Assembly (NCBI GenBank): GCA_028691835.1
Contig: JAQUYN010000012.1
Coordinates: 1 to 45,894 of the forward strand
Direction of reading: 5' to 3'
DNA: 45,894 nt
Source of the DNA: Alphaproteobacteria bacterium
Lineage (GTDB): Bacteria > Pseudomonadota > Alphaproteobacteria > UBA9219
Under the pieces are notes generated by a model. That model was given only the letters and a program-made list of their open reading frames with translations, was not told the origin of the DNA and did no database searches. Below are positions 8,608 to 17,280 of the stretch, piece by piece (within the stretch, counting starts at the first letter, position 1; the number at the start of each line of letters is the position of its first letter). The translations under genes and the position numbers were made by a program.

Positions 8608-9743
8608 GACAGCACCCTTTGTCATTTCGTCGTCTCAGGGCTATTATGCTTAAGGAGTTTACCCAGCTTCGTCGTGATAGATCGACGTTCGCTATGATAA
8701 TTTTAATCCCAATTTTTCAGCTTTTGTTGTTTGGTTATGCCATCAATTCAGACCCAAAACATATGCCGACGGCTGTTTTGTCGCAGGATCACAGTAGTCT
8801 CGCGCGAAGCTTTGTTGCAGCTTTAAAAAATTCGGATTATTTTCAAATTCAGAAGGAAGTTACATCGCCACGAGAAGCTAAACTTTTTCTTCAGACGGGC
8901 CTTGTGCAGTTTGTCGTAACAATTCCTGAGAATTTTCATCGCGATGTTGTGCGCGGGGACGCTCCATCAGTCCTTATTGAAGCCGATGCGACTGATCCTA
9001 TGGCGATGTCCGGCCCACTTAGCAGTATAACGGAAGTTATGGCAGCAGCCCTTCGGCATGAGATAAAAGGGCCTTTGAGCTATCTGAAGGAGGTTCCTGC
9101 GCCCGCCAATGTGATTGTGCATCGACTTTATAATCCCGAGGGCTTCTCTCGCTACAACATCGTTCCGGGTTTGATGGGAGTCGTTTTGACAATGACTGGA
9201 ATCATGATGACGGCTCTCGCTATGACGCGCGAAAGAGAACGCGGCACAATGGAAAATCTTCTTTCCATGCCAGTTCGCCCCATTGAGGTTATGGCAGGGA
9301 AAGTCGCTCCTTATATTATCATTGGGTATATCCAATCTTTACTTATCGTAATTGTGGCTAAATTTCTTTTTGGTGTTCCCCTTATCGGAAGCCTTGTTCT
9401 TTTGTTCAGCGTTCTGCTTATTTTCATTATATGCAATCTAGCTCTTGGTTTTATGTTGTCTGTTGCTGCCAAGAACCAAACACAAGCCCTACAACTTTCG
9501 ATTTTTCCGGTTCTTCCCTCCATTTTGCTTTCGGGATTTATGTTCCCTTTTTATGGCATGCCGCAGTGGGCGCAGTTTATTGGTAATTGTCTTCCCTTGA
9601 CATATTTTGCGCGCATTGTTCGCGGTATCTTGTTGAAGGGAAATGACTTTGTAGAGGTTTGGCCTCATATCTGGCCGCTTCTGATTTTCATGACCGTTAT
9701 TACGGTGATTGCAATGAAGCTTTACAAGCAAACATTGGATTAG
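8604..9743 (+). CDS. ABC-2 type permease (YbhS/YbhR-like), 379 aa
   Basis: The topology is that of ABC-2 permeases: an N-terminal amphipathic segment and TM1 (ilIPIFQLLLFGYAI), a large periplasmic domain (about residues 45-185), then five more hydrophobic segments up to the C-terminus. The conserved RERERGTMENLLSMPVRP motif after TM2 is the coupling region of the family. It follows the ATPase gene with a 4-bp overlap. E. coli uses two such permeases (YbhS and YbhR), while only one is present here, so a homodimer is likely. The exported substrate is unknown; candidates for this family include drugs and lipids. Confidence 0.92.
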   Translation: MRQHPLSFRRLRAIMLKEFTQLRRDRSTFAMIILIPIFQLLLFGYAINSDPKHMPTAVLSQDHSSLARSFVAALKNSDYFQIQKEVTSPREAKLFLQTGLVQFVVTIPENFHRDVVRGDAPSVLIEADATDPMAMSGPLSSITEVMAAALRHEIKGPLSYLKEVPAPANVIVHRLYNPEGFSRYNIVPGLMGVVLTMTGIMMTALAMTRERERGTMENLLSMPVRPIEVMAGKVAPYIIIGYIQSLLIVIVAKFLFGVPLIGSLVLLFSVLLIFIICNLALGFMLSVAAKNQTQALQLSIFPVLPSILLSGFMFPFYGMPQWAQFIGNCLPLTYFARIVRGILLKGNDFVEVWPHIWPLLIFMTVITVIAMKLYKQTLD

Positions 9744-9808
9744 GCTTGACTCGCGCGTGCTTTGGCGCGACCATTTCTCTACATTATTTGTTTTTGTTGG
9801 AGGCCCTC

Positions 9809-10138
9809 ATGTTCAAGAAATCAGTCCTTATTTTGTCTTCTGTTCTGGCGCTTGCCGCCTGTTCATCAGCACAGCCTCGGATCATTCAAGCAACAGCTGG
9901 TATGCCCGATATTCGTGTCACAGTCGGTATGGCCACGCAAATTGAAATGCCGGATTCGGGTCGTGTTCAATCTATCGCGATTGGTGACCCGTCTCTTGTA
10001 TCTGCCGAACAGGCAACAGATGTGGTCAGTATTATTGCCAAGGGCAGTTCTGGCGAGACAAACCTGATTATTCGCTCACGCGATGAAGATGGGGACATTA
10101 ATGTCTATCAGTATCGTGTGATCGTTCAGGCGCGATAA
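9809..10138 (+). CDS. Small lipoprotein with pilus/secretin N-terminal-like domain, 109 aa
   Basis: The ATG at 9809 has a strong GGAGG at 9799-9803. The signal MFKKSVLILSSVLALAAC gives a lipobox Cys at residue 18. The mature part follows the pattern of the T2SS/T3SS pilus-secretin N-terminal domain (as at the N-terminus of CpaC/RcpA). It has VTVGMATQIEMPDSGRVQSI, then IGDPSLVSAEQ, VVSIIAKGSSGETNLIIR and D-G-D. Here the domain stands alone with no secretin barrel. It starts 65 bp after the exporter permease on the same strand and could be a periplasmic or outer-membrane accessory of that exporter, or an independent gene. The family call is from pattern recognition and is moderately sure. Confidence 0.75.
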   Translation: MFKKSVLILSSVLALAACSSAQPRIIQATAGMPDIRVTVGMATQIEMPDSGRVQSIAIGDPSLVSAEQATDVVSIIAKGSSGETNLIIRSRDEDGDINVYQYRVIVQAR

Positions 10139-10181
10139 TTCTTGCGCGGTCTCTTCAGAAGTCTCGTGCGTTGACCAAGCT

Positions 10182-10305
10182 AGAGCGTTTCCCGATAAGG
10201 TTGTCGCCTCGTTGACTGCGTGCTGCCGCTCTATCTTATTGTTTATCGATCCGATTCACGCGAACGCTTGGCGCAAAAGGCGTCAACCTTATCGCGATCT
10301 GTTCC
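10182..10305. repeat. Dispersed inverted repeat, copy A
   Basis: The arms CGATAAGGTTGTCGCCT (10193-10209) and AGGCGTCAACCTTATCG (10278-10294) are complementary at 16 of 17 positions. The centre, CCGCTCTATCTTATTGTTTA followed by GATTCACGCGAA, recurs at about 22.7 and 25.4 kb. It lies between genes and carries no open frame of note. Confidence 0.8.
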
Positions 10306-10402
10306 AAGTTCCATACATAGGGACCCCTTTGTGGTCAGCTTTTTCTCGATCTATACCCCTCGCACATCAAGAGTTGGTCATTTTGAGCCGCATCCTCCCT
10401 TA

Positions 10403-10513
10403 GCGTCATCCCGTGCTTGACACGGGATCCAGCGACCTGCGTCCGCAGGTCATATGAGTCTTATGCCGCGTGGACACGTGGCTCTGGATCCCAGATCAAG
10501 TCTGGGATGACGC
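10403..10513. repeat. 111-bp palindromic intergenic element with four internal hairpins
   Basis: The ends pair over about 30 bp (GCGTCATCCC at the left, GGGATGACGC at the right). Each arm also folds on itself: CCCGTG-cttga-CACGGG on the left and CCCAGA-tcaag-TCTGGG on the right. The middle holds two more small hairpins, GACCTGCG-tc-CGCAGGTC and CCGCGTG-ga-CACGTGG. Elements starting with GTCATCCC...GGGATCC are a common repeat type in alphaproteobacterial genomes (known type, recognised by eye). Confidence 0.85.
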
Positions 10514-10847
10514 AAAAGGAGAGGCCTGCCGGTGAAATATCTGTAGAGGTTCTCTTGGCATAACGGGACCATAAAAACCTACTCTTGAAGTACGAGCGGT
10601 ATATTTTCGGCGTGGTGAGTTTTGTTCAAAAGTTGCTTGGGCGGATATGGCTTTGCGTTTTTTGTCCAAGGGTGAGGGGGTGAACACTTGACCCGGCAAT
10701 TTTGACCTAGTTCGGCATTTTTGTAAGGCGAATAATATATATATTACAATTGGTTCGTTCGTGTGTATCATGGCATGGATGTTGCTTATCCACAGGTGTA
10801 CTTGTCTTATCATCATCTCATCCTCTGTGGGAGAAGGAGCTTACCCT

Positions 10848-11720
10848 ATGCGTGCGAAGCTGTCTTGTTATGCAAACTTTGCGCATACACATGCGCCAGC
10901 TATTGGCGCAGGGCTTGTGGTTTTGCTTGTGGTCATTTCGGTGATGCTGGGGTCACATAGCTTTTTGGCCATTTTTAATATTGAAGGTTTGTTGATCGTT
11001 GTGGGCGGCGTCATCGCAGCGGCTTATATGAGCTATAATACCGAAGACGTGAAGACGGCTCTTAATACGATACGTAATCTTTTCAAAAAAACGCAGTCTC
11101 AGCAAATAGACCTTTCCCGAGACATGATGGCGATTATTTATTGCGCACGTCTTCTTAGAGAAAAAGGGATGAGAAGTCTTGAAACGGTTATTTCAAAAAG
11201 CGGGTTAACGGACCCTTTCGTCAAGTATGGGTTGAATATGGCGGTCAGCGAATATCCTGCGCAAGATGTGCGCGATATGATGGAGACTGCTGTTGAAGCA
11301 ACTTATGAGCGAGACAGTCTCCCTGTCGATGTTCTGCAAAGTATGGCAAGCCACGCGCCCGCGTTTGGCATGGTTGGCACGTTGGTGGGGATGGTAATTT
11401 TGCTATCTAACTTTAATGGCGATATGTCGAGCGTTGGATCGAGTCTTGGTGTTGCCTTTCTTTCTACGCTTTATGGCGTTTTGTCGGCGCGTATGGTCTA
11501 TATGCCAGCGGCCTCTAAGTTGCGGCAAGAAGTGGATCATCGGCGCTTCCGTAATTATCTAATTACGGAAGGGATCGTAATGCTCGCAAGCGAAAAGACG
11601 CCGATGTATATTCAGGATCGGTTAAACAGCTTCCTTCGTCCTGACGCTCATAATTATCTTAATGTTCTAAACCAAAGTGAGCCTGATCATTCCTCTCTTC
11701 GCGTGGCTCAGTTCGCATGA
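10848..11720 (+). CDS. motA: Flagellar motor stator protein MotA (PomA-like), 290 aa
   Basis: The ATG at 10848 is preceded by GAAGGAG with a 9-base spacer. The open frame extends upstream to 10761, but that part lacks family similarity. Four membrane segments are visible. Two are near residues 17-35 and 40-60, and two are near 150-200. The second pair contains the ion-channel motif HAPAFGMVGTLVGMV and a following GVAFLSTLYGV. The cytoplasmic loop between carries the charged residues that contact the rotor. It forms the stator with MotB, encoded by the next gene with a 4-bp overlap. No other flagellar gene is in the window. Sodium or proton use cannot be decided from the sequence alone. Confidence 0.9.
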   Translation: MRAKLSCYANFAHTHAPAIGAGLVVLLVVISVMLGSHSFLAIFNIEGLLIVVGGVIAAAYMSYNTEDVKTALNTIRNLFKKTQSQQIDLSRDMMAIIYCARLLREKGMRSLETVISKSGLTDPFVKYGLNMAVSEYPAQDVRDMMETAVEATYERDSLPVDVLQSMASHAPAFGMVGTLVGMVILLSNFNGDMSSVGSSLGVAFLSTLYGVLSARMVYMPAASKLRQEVDHRRFRNYLITEGIVMLASEKTPMYIQDRLNSFLRPDAHNYLNVLNQSEPDHSSLRVAQFA

Positions 11721-12577
11721 GCCGTCATTGGCATCGTAAAACGCACACACAGCAAAATCATGCCGACGATTGGTTGATGACCTATGCGGATGTGATTACA
11801 CTTTTGCTCTGCTTTTTTGCTGTCTTTCTTTTCGCTTCCCTCTCGCTCGTACGGCAAAAGGGCGAGGGACAAGTGCCGCTTCCACCACCAATGGTACACG
11901 TTGTTTCTCAGCCTTCTTATACAGGGCAGGAGACTCTACCGCCGCAAATTGTAGAGCCTCTAGATGTTCAAGAACCGCCTCCACCTCCGAGCTTTATGGG
12001 GAATTTGCCCTTCCATGATCCGATGTTTGATATGGATCCGCCCGCTGTTAATCCGCCAGCGGTTACGCAGGACCCCGTGATGCCCATTATGATGACGTGC
12101 CATGAAATTGAGTTGCCGGAAGATTCTACCGTCTCTGCCCCAGTGCCACAGTCGTCACCTGTTGATTCAAAAACCGATAAGATAACAGTATTGGAGATGG
12201 ATAGTTCGACGTTTTTCGATAGTGGTTCGGCGACGATGAGCCCGTCAGGCAAGGATGTACTTCAGGGCATTCTTACTAAGATTGAATCTGATCAATTCAA
12301 AGAATACAGGGTCACTGTTGAGGGCCATACAGATGACACGCCTATTAACACGATGGCTTTCCCTTCAAACTGGGAGCTTTCGACGGCACGAGCCTCTGCT
12401 GTGGTTCATTTTTTTTTGGAGCGTGGTGTTGCGCCACAGCGTCTTCGGGCCGCTGGTTATGCGGACACGTTTCCGATACTGCCAAATCGTGACGAGGCTG
12501 GTAAACCTGTTCTTGAGCATCAAGCGAAAAACAGACGTGTCGTCATCAAGCTGGATCGTATTGAAAAAGGTGAATAA
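11717..12577 (+). CDS. motB: Flagellar motor protein MotB with proline-rich linker, 286 aa
   Basis: The single TM segment (about residues 25-45) starts with MTYADVITLLLCFFAVFLFA. The Asp in YAD is at residue 24 and corresponds to the ion-carrying Asp of MotB. Residues 50-150 form an unusually Pro-rich linker (QEPPPPPSF, DPPAVNPPAV). The C-terminal OmpA-like peptidoglycan-binding domain shows FFDSGSATMSPSGKDVL, VEGHTDDTPI, NWELSTARASAVV and NRRVVIKL. It anchors the stator to the cell wall. It overlaps motA by 4 bp, which fits tightly coupled expression. Confidence 0.92.
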   Translation: MSRHWHRKTHTQQNHADDWLMTYADVITLLLCFFAVFLFASLSLVRQKGEGQVPLPPPMVHVVSQPSYTGQETLPPQIVEPLDVQEPPPPPSFMGNLPFHDPMFDMDPPAVNPPAVTQDPVMPIMMTCHEIELPEDSTVSAPVPQSSPVDSKTDKITVLEMDSSTFFDSGSATMSPSGKDVLQGILTKIESDQFKEYRVTVEGHTDDTPINTMAFPSNWELSTARASAVVHFFLERGVAPQRLRAAGYADTFPILPNRDEAGKPVLEHQAKNRRVVIKLDRIEKGE

Positions 12578-12623
12578 TGCCTTGAAATTGCTTGTCCTTT
12601 TTATAACCTAATATATTCGCTTG

Positions 12624-12649
12624 CGTGCATATGTATAAACGTGCATATG
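12624..12649 (+). promoter_or_regulatory. Direct repeat CGTGCATATG, possible ArsR operator
   Basis: CGTGCATATG occurs at 12624-12633 and again at 12640-12649, a 16-bp period, only 7 bp before the start codon of the arsR-like gene. Each copy contains the palindrome CATATG. ArsR-type repressors usually bind near their own promoter, so autoregulation is a reasonable inference. Confidence 0.45.
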
Positions 12650-12656
12650 ATCTCAA

Positions 12657-12953
12657 ATGACTGAGGCCATTAAACTTCTTACCATCCTTGCTGAGCCGAC
12701 GCGCCTTCAGGCAATCCGTTTGCTTTGGGATGGCCGTGAACGCTGCGTTTGCGAGCTGATGGACGCCTTGCAGAAGAACCAATCTTGCATGTCAAGACAT
12801 ATGACGATCTTAAAGCAGGCTGGCCTTGTCATTGATCGTCGTGATGCGCAGTGGGTACGCTATCGCCGCAATCCTGTTTTGTCGAAGGCCATTGTCGTGC
12901 TTGTCGATGCCGCCCTTCAGCTTGAAAAACACCTAAAAAGGAAGTCCACATGA
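12657..12953 (+). CDS. ArsR-family metalloid/metal-responsive repressor, 98 aa
   Basis: It is a short winged-helix protein. The ERCVCELMDAL segment (C30-V-C32) matches the As(III)-binding ELCVCDL motif of classic ArsR, and a third Cys (C44) lies in the recognition-helix region NQSCMSRHMTILKQAGLV. The wing shows VIDRRDAQWVRYR. The length is typical. In the absence of metal it should repress its own operon, and it dissociates when As(III), Sb(III) or a similar thiophilic ion binds. Its stop overlaps the start of the permease gene by 4 bp, so that gene is the expected target. It could also respond to another soft metal. Confidence 0.9.
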   Translation: MTEAIKLLTILAEPTRLQAIRLLWDGRERCVCELMDALQKNQSCMSRHMTILKQAGLVIDRRDAQWVRYRRNPVLSKAIVVLVDAALQLEKHLKRKST

Positions 12954-14038
12954 CGTGCCAGTGTAAATGTAAATGTCAGAACCAGCCAGTTGTTGAGCCT
13001 CCTCAAACGAACAAACGTGAAAAGGTTCTCTGGACCCTTGGTTCAGTTATGACTGTTGCTCTATGGGGTGCTCTTTACAGCCAATTGGCATCATTTTCAG
13101 AATGGGTTGTGTCATTGCTTTCTCTTGATCCGGCCTCACATTTTGGTGAGGCGGCAACCTTTTTCTTTTATGATACGCCCAAGGTTTTGATGCTCTTGAC
13201 GCTTGTTGTTTTTGTGATGGGCGTTATTCGCAGTTTCTTTTCACCAGAGCGTACGCGTAAGCTTCTTGCCGGAAAACATGAGGGATTGGGTAATATTGCG
13301 GCGGCTACCTTGGGCATCGTTACGCCTTTTTGTTCATGTTCGGCCGTGCCTTTGTTTATTGGTTTTGTGTCGGCTGGCGTGCCTCTAGGGGTTACCTTTT
13401 CGTTCTTGATCGCGGCACCTATGGTCAACGAAATTGCTCTTGGTCTTTTGTTTGGACTCGTCGGCTGGAAGATTGCTGTTATCTATCTTATTTTCGGCCT
13501 TGGTGTTGCTATTGTTGCTGGCTGGGTGATCGGACGGCTCCACCTTGAAGGCTGGTTAGAAGATTGGGTTCGAAACGTGCGCACGGACGGCGCGATTCCA
13601 TCGTCAAGGCAGACAACGATGATTGAGAGAATGAAAGAGGGGGCGCTGGCTGTCCGTGACATTGTCGGACGTGTTTGGCTTTGGGTGATCGCGGGCATCG
13701 CTGTTGGAGCCTTTATCCATGGCTATGCCCCAGCCGAGCTTCTGTCCTCAATTATGGGGAGCGGCGCTTGGTGGTCAGTTCCGGCTTCTGTTGTTCTCGG
13801 GATTCCCATGTATGCAAATGCCGCAGGCATTATCCCCGTGGTTGAGGCCTTGCTTGGTAAAGGTGCTGCTCTGGGGACAGTCTTGTCTTTTATGATGGCT
13901 GTTACGGCCTTATCATTGCCAGAGGCAATCATACTTCGAAAAGTTTTGTCGCTTCGTTTGATCGTTGTATATTTTGGCATTGTGGCATGTGGTATCTTAT
14001 CTGTCGGATATGTGTTTAATGCCTTTTATATGCAGTAA
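12950..14038 (+). CDS. ArsP/YraQ-type permease with Cys-rich N-terminus, 362 aa
   Basis: The N-terminus is MTCQCKCKCQNQP, four Cys in a CxCxCxC row. About eight to ten hydrophobic segments follow. The family motif TPFCSCSAVPLFIGFVSAG is near residue 125-143, then APMVNEIALGLLFGLVG, and in the second half GIPMYANAAGIIPV. These repeats identify the DUF318/ArsP permease family (UPF0718), which exports trivalent organoarsenicals; a related group (SO_0444) has been linked to Cu/Zn efflux. Coupling to an ArsR with a CVC motif supports metalloid efflux. The CxCxCxC tail could collect the ion on the cytoplasmic side (inference). Confidence 0.88.
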   Translation: MTCQCKCKCQNQPVVEPPQTNKREKVLWTLGSVMTVALWGALYSQLASFSEWVVSLLSLDPASHFGEAATFFFYDTPKVLMLLTLVVFVMGVIRSFFSPERTRKLLAGKHEGLGNIAAATLGIVTPFCSCSAVPLFIGFVSAGVPLGVTFSFLIAAPMVNEIALGLLFGLVGWKIAVIYLIFGLGVAIVAGWVIGRLHLEGWLEDWVRNVRTDGAIPSSRQTTMIERMKEGALAVRDIVGRVWLWVIAGIAVGAFIHGYAPAELLSSIMGSGAWWSVPASVVLGIPMYANAAGIIPVVEALLGKGAALGTVLSFMMAVTALSLPEAIILRKVLSLRLIVVYFGIVACGILSVGYVFNAFYMQ

Positions 14039-14061
14039 ATATCGCCCCAGTGATTAACCTG

Positions 14062-14931
14062 TTATGTTGAGGTCTTCCTTTCTAAGGGAAGATATCCGTG
14101 CGTTTTGAGGATTTCAGCCCCAGTTTGAGAGAATATGTAATCTATGAATGTAGCGGCCTCGCTGGGTATATTTTTCGTACGATAGAGCAGGAAAAGAGTT
14201 CTACTTAGGGGATAGAGACCATTCCGTGCCGTTTCAACGCTCGGCATGATATCATTGAGTTTTAAGGCCTTAATACCGAGCTTTTCCGTTGCAATCATCC
14301 CCAGATCCGTAACGCCAATTGCATATTCAGTTCGACTAAGGGCTGTATTTGCTTCTTGATCCGTGAAATAAGTGATCCAACGTTCTGCTTTACGGCTTTC
14401 TTCGCACGCGGTTTTGAATTCTGGGAATATTTTTCCAATGACCATAAAGCCGCTGTCAGAGGCTTCTCGTGATTGGACAATGATTTCCTTGCCGTCTGAC
14501 CATTTTGTTTTTGTCCCTTTATAGATATTAATAAGATCTTCCGAGGAGATGCTCTCATCTTTGACGCTGGGGTGGGTTCCAATTACGATAGGTGTAAGAG
14601 CATAACCAACAACACTATAATCAGGGGAGGCTTCGTTTTCTTTGAGGGGCCTGGATATAAGGCCAAAGGTTATAGCATTGTCTGCGATTGCCGTTATGGC
14701 TCCTTTTGTTCCGATGCTTCCCGGTATAGTGATTTCAATTTCTGGGTGGCTTGCCATGAAACCTTGTGCCAAAAGTTTTGTAATGCCGAGATTCACACCT
14801 GATCCGGCCGCTGTGAAGGTTATCTTGGCTGGCGTGGTTTGTTGTCGTGGTTCAGTCGCGCCTGCCACCGAAGATAGGCCATATAATGTGGCTGCAAAAA
14901 GCAATGAGATGAGGCGTGAGGGTTTAGTCAT
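14062..14931 (-). CDS. PstS-like phosphate/anion-binding periplasmic protein, 289 aa
   Basis: The start at 14931 has AAGGA upstream and gives a signal peptide (MTKPSRLISLLFAATLYGLSSVAGA). The body shows features of the PBP-like domain of PstS: FTAAGSGVNLGITKLLAQGF, IPGSIGTKGAITAIADNAI, LINIYKGTKTKWSDG and SREASDSGFMVIGKIFPEF. It ends near FIDYIFSQTGAEILKTHGYLPL. It begins 35 bp after the stop of the hybrid sensor kinase on the same strand. No PstC/A/B genes are present, so it is more likely a sensor-linked binding protein than part of a transporter, although it could serve a transporter encoded elsewhere. It converges on the ArsP-like gene with 23 bp between stops. Confidence 0.85.
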   Translation of the reverse strand: MTKPSRLISLLFAATLYGLSSVAGATEPRQQTTPAKITFTAAGSGVNLGITKLLAQGFMASHPEIEITIPGSIGTKGAITAIADNAITFGLISRPLKENEASPDYSVVGYALTPIVIGTHPSVKDESISSEDLINIYKGTKTKWSDGKEIIVQSREASDSGFMVIGKIFPEFKTACEESRKAERWITYFTDQEANTALSRTEYAIGVTDLGMIATEKLGIKALKLNDIMPSVETARNGLYPLSRTLFLLYRTKNIPSEAATFIDYIFSQTGAEILKTHGYLPLERKTST

Positions 14932-14966
14932 AAGGTATTCCTTTGGATAATGGGGCAGACTGAGGA

Positions 14967-16874
14967 TCATGTTTTGGCTGGTAGCCACAGGTTAAGCATC
15001 GCAAGTAAGCCATCTGTATTAAACGGTTTGCTTAGGTAATCGTCCATTCCAGATTTTATGCACAGTTCGCGATCACCATCCATAGCGCGAGCAGTCAGTG
15101 CAATGATGGGCAGATGGGGCCGGAGCTGGGCATCTTGTGTCGAGTGATCTGTGCTCACATTTTTTTCGGCTTCCGCTTGCCGATACCTTTGTGTTGCAAC
15201 AAAGCCATCCATTTTTGGCATTTGGCAATCCATGAACACAAGATCAAAAGAAGAGCTTGTCAGTTGTTCAAGGGCCTCCTCACCATTTGATACGACTTGA
15301 ATCTGACAGCCTAAGAGTTCGAGCATCTTGCTCGCCACATCGCAGTTTGTGGGGTTGTCCTCAGCCAAAAGAATCCTTGGGTTTCCAAAGGTGCATGGGG
15401 TGACAACAGGATCTGATGTCAGCCCAACAGAAGGATCGATTGTTGGTGAAGCTGAAATTGTTATTGATTGTGAGGGGATGGCACACACCGTGAAGGGAAT
15501 GGCAAAGCTAAAGGTGCTTCCTTGAGCCGAGGAGCTTGCGAGATAGAGTTCACCCCCCATCATTTCAGCCAGTTGTTTGCTGATCGTCAATCCAAGCCCC
15601 GTTCCGCCGTATTTTCGTGTCGAGCTTCCATCTGCCTGAGAGAAGGGGCTAAAGATACTTATTTGATCTGCAAGAGGAATGCCGATCCCTGTGTCACTTA
15701 CGTCAAAATGAAATAGACCTAATGATTCGTCTTTCATTGTGAAAGATATCTGAAGTTGTACGTTGCCGTGCTCTGTGAACTTAATCGCGTTGCCAATGAG
15801 GTTTGTAAGAATCTGGCGTAGGCGTTCGCGATCCCCCTGTAGGCTGACGGGGATATTACTTGATAGGCGACAAATTAATTCAATATTTTTTTTGTGAATA
15901 GTGCCTGCAAAAAGATGAAGGACGCCTTGTACGCAATCGCGAAGGTTAAACTCTACCACTTGCTGTGTTAGCTTTCCTGCTTCAATTTTTGAAAAGTCTA
16001 AAATGTCATTGAGAACATTTAAAAGGGACTCCCCAGAGTTATGCAATGTATCAACATAAAAGCGTTGTTTTTCATCTAGCTCTGTAAAAGACAACAGTTC
16101 AGCCATTCCAATTACCCCGTTCATTGGAGTCCGTATTTCATGACTCATGTTGGCAAGAAATTGGGATTTGGCTTTATTCGCGGATTGAGCTTCTTTGCTC
16201 AAAAGTAGCGCTCTTTCTGTTGCCGACTGGAGCGCAGTTGTGCGTTCTTCAACCTTTTCTTCCAATAAATGTTGGTTTTCGAGAAGCTCTCCTTCAAGTT
16301 TGATAACGACGCTTAATGGAAATCGATAAACGACGAGGGCCAAAACAAGTCCTAGACTAGCAAAAACCAAAAAAGCGATAAGCGTTTTGACTAATATGAG
16401 GTTCCCAGATACGAGTATGATAACCCCACCAATCTTTCGATTGTTAAATGTGATCGGGGCCATTTTACCTTGTATTTGAAAATTGAAAAACAGGTCTGGT
16501 TTATCAACGATGTGGTTATATTGATTAACGCGAGCATTGTTTTCATCAAAGACAATGATGCTCGTTATGTTTTTTCCAGGCACAAAGGAATAAAGAATTT
16601 GAGAGTATTTTGTGGCTTGGTATTTCCACAGGCTTCCAGCTTCTGAGGCAATCTTCCGTACTTCATGGGCAAGTCTGTTGGCGTGGCTGGTTGCTTCTTG
16701 TTCTGCCCTGTTGGTTTCGATTAAAAAGAAACAGCTAGGAACAACAAATCCGATTACGAGGCCAATAGAGACAACAAGCGGCAAAAGCTTACTTGAAAGC
16801 TGTTTGGATAAGGCCTGATGGGATGGGGAGGTCGTCAATTGTGTCTCCAACGCACGTTCAATTGATGGGGCCAT
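14967..16874 (-). CDS. Hybrid sensor histidine kinase, 635 aa
   Basis: Architecture: TM1 (about 31-52), a small periplasmic domain (about 53-158), TM2 (about 159-184), a coiled coil (190-235), HisKA with phospho-His H245 in [16 protein letters not shown], and HATPase with N-box [11 protein letters not shown]1 DTGIGIP and G2 [14 protein letters not shown] linker leads to a C-terminal receiver domain (from 500) with LLAEDNPTN, phospho-acceptor D549 in [12 protein letters not shown] and K616 in LSKPF. All catalytic residues are present. There is no DNA-binding output, so phosphate should pass on to an unlinked Hpt or regulator. The PstS-like protein encoded 35 bp downstream is a candidate ligand carrier for its periplasmic domain. 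Confidence 0.95.
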   Translation of the reverse strand: MAPSIERALETQLTTSPSHQALSKQLSSKLLPLVVSIGLVIGFVVPSCFFLIETNRAEQEATSHANRLAHEVRKIASEAGSLWKYQATKYSQILYSFVPGKNITSIIVFDENNARVNQYNHIVDKPDLFFNFQIQGKMAPITFNNRKIGGVIILVSGNLILVKTLIAFLVFASLGLVLALVVYRFPLSVVIKLEGELLENQHLLEEKVEERTTALQSATERALLLSKEAQSANKAKSQFLANMSHEIRTPMNGVIGMAELLSFTELDEKQRFYVDTLHNSGESLLNVLNDILDFSKIEAGKLTQQVVEFNLRDCVQGVLHLFAGTIHKKNIELICRLSSNIPVSLQGDRERLRQILTNLIGNAIKFTEHGNVQLQISFTMKDESLGLFHFDVSDTGIGIPLADQISIFSPFSQADGSSTRKYGGTGLGLTISKQLAEMMGGELYLASSSAQGSTFSFAIPFTVCAIPSQSITISASPTIDPSVGLTSDPVVTPCTFGNPRILLAEDNPTNCDVASKMLELLGCQIQVVSNGEEALEQLTSSSFDLVFMDCQMPKMDGFVATQRYRQAEAEKNVSTDHSTQDAQLRPHLPIIALTARAMDGDRELCIKSGMDDYLSKPFNTDGLLAMLNLWLPAKT

Positions 16875-17280
16875 CCGAGATGAGGCTATGGGGTGTGCGC
16901 GTCGATCATAGGAGAAAAGAAGTGAATTGATAAGGGCATTTATTCATGCCGTCACTTAGGCCGAAGTATTCCATTTGGGGGGCATAGTTTAGAAGTTGAA
17001 GGCTCGACGCTATGCGGGCATGACAGATCATTGTGCCCAAAAAAGACATACAATAAGAGGCTTTGCTTGTGGTCCTTTATCTGAGGAAAGGAATTTAACC
17101 CATTGTTCCAAAATGGTTCCAACTAAGTTTTTTGTGACGAAGTTTCTGCTGAACTCAGCTAAATTATGTGTATAGCCGGGAAGGACACAACAATTTTTTA
17201 GTAAAATAATCGTACGAAAGCTTGTCCGCTAACTCTGCCGAATCTATTCAGTTGTTGTTGCCCAAAAAGCTTATACTTAA

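Larger units (their letters stand above)
10139..10847. other. 709-bp intergenic region, repeats, no gene seen
   Basis: I see no convincing coding sequence. The region contains one copy of a dispersed inverted repeat (10182-10305) and a four-hairpin palindromic element (10403-10513), followed by about 300 bp with an AT-rich stretch (ATAATATATATAT near 10731-10743) that could hold the motA promoter. Short open frames here read through the repeats and are not supported. Confidence 0.7.

Noticed and set aside
10212-10816. Short open frames of 60-106 codons in the gap before motA
   Set aside because: They overlap the repeats at 10182-10305 and 10403-10513 on both strands and lack start signals.
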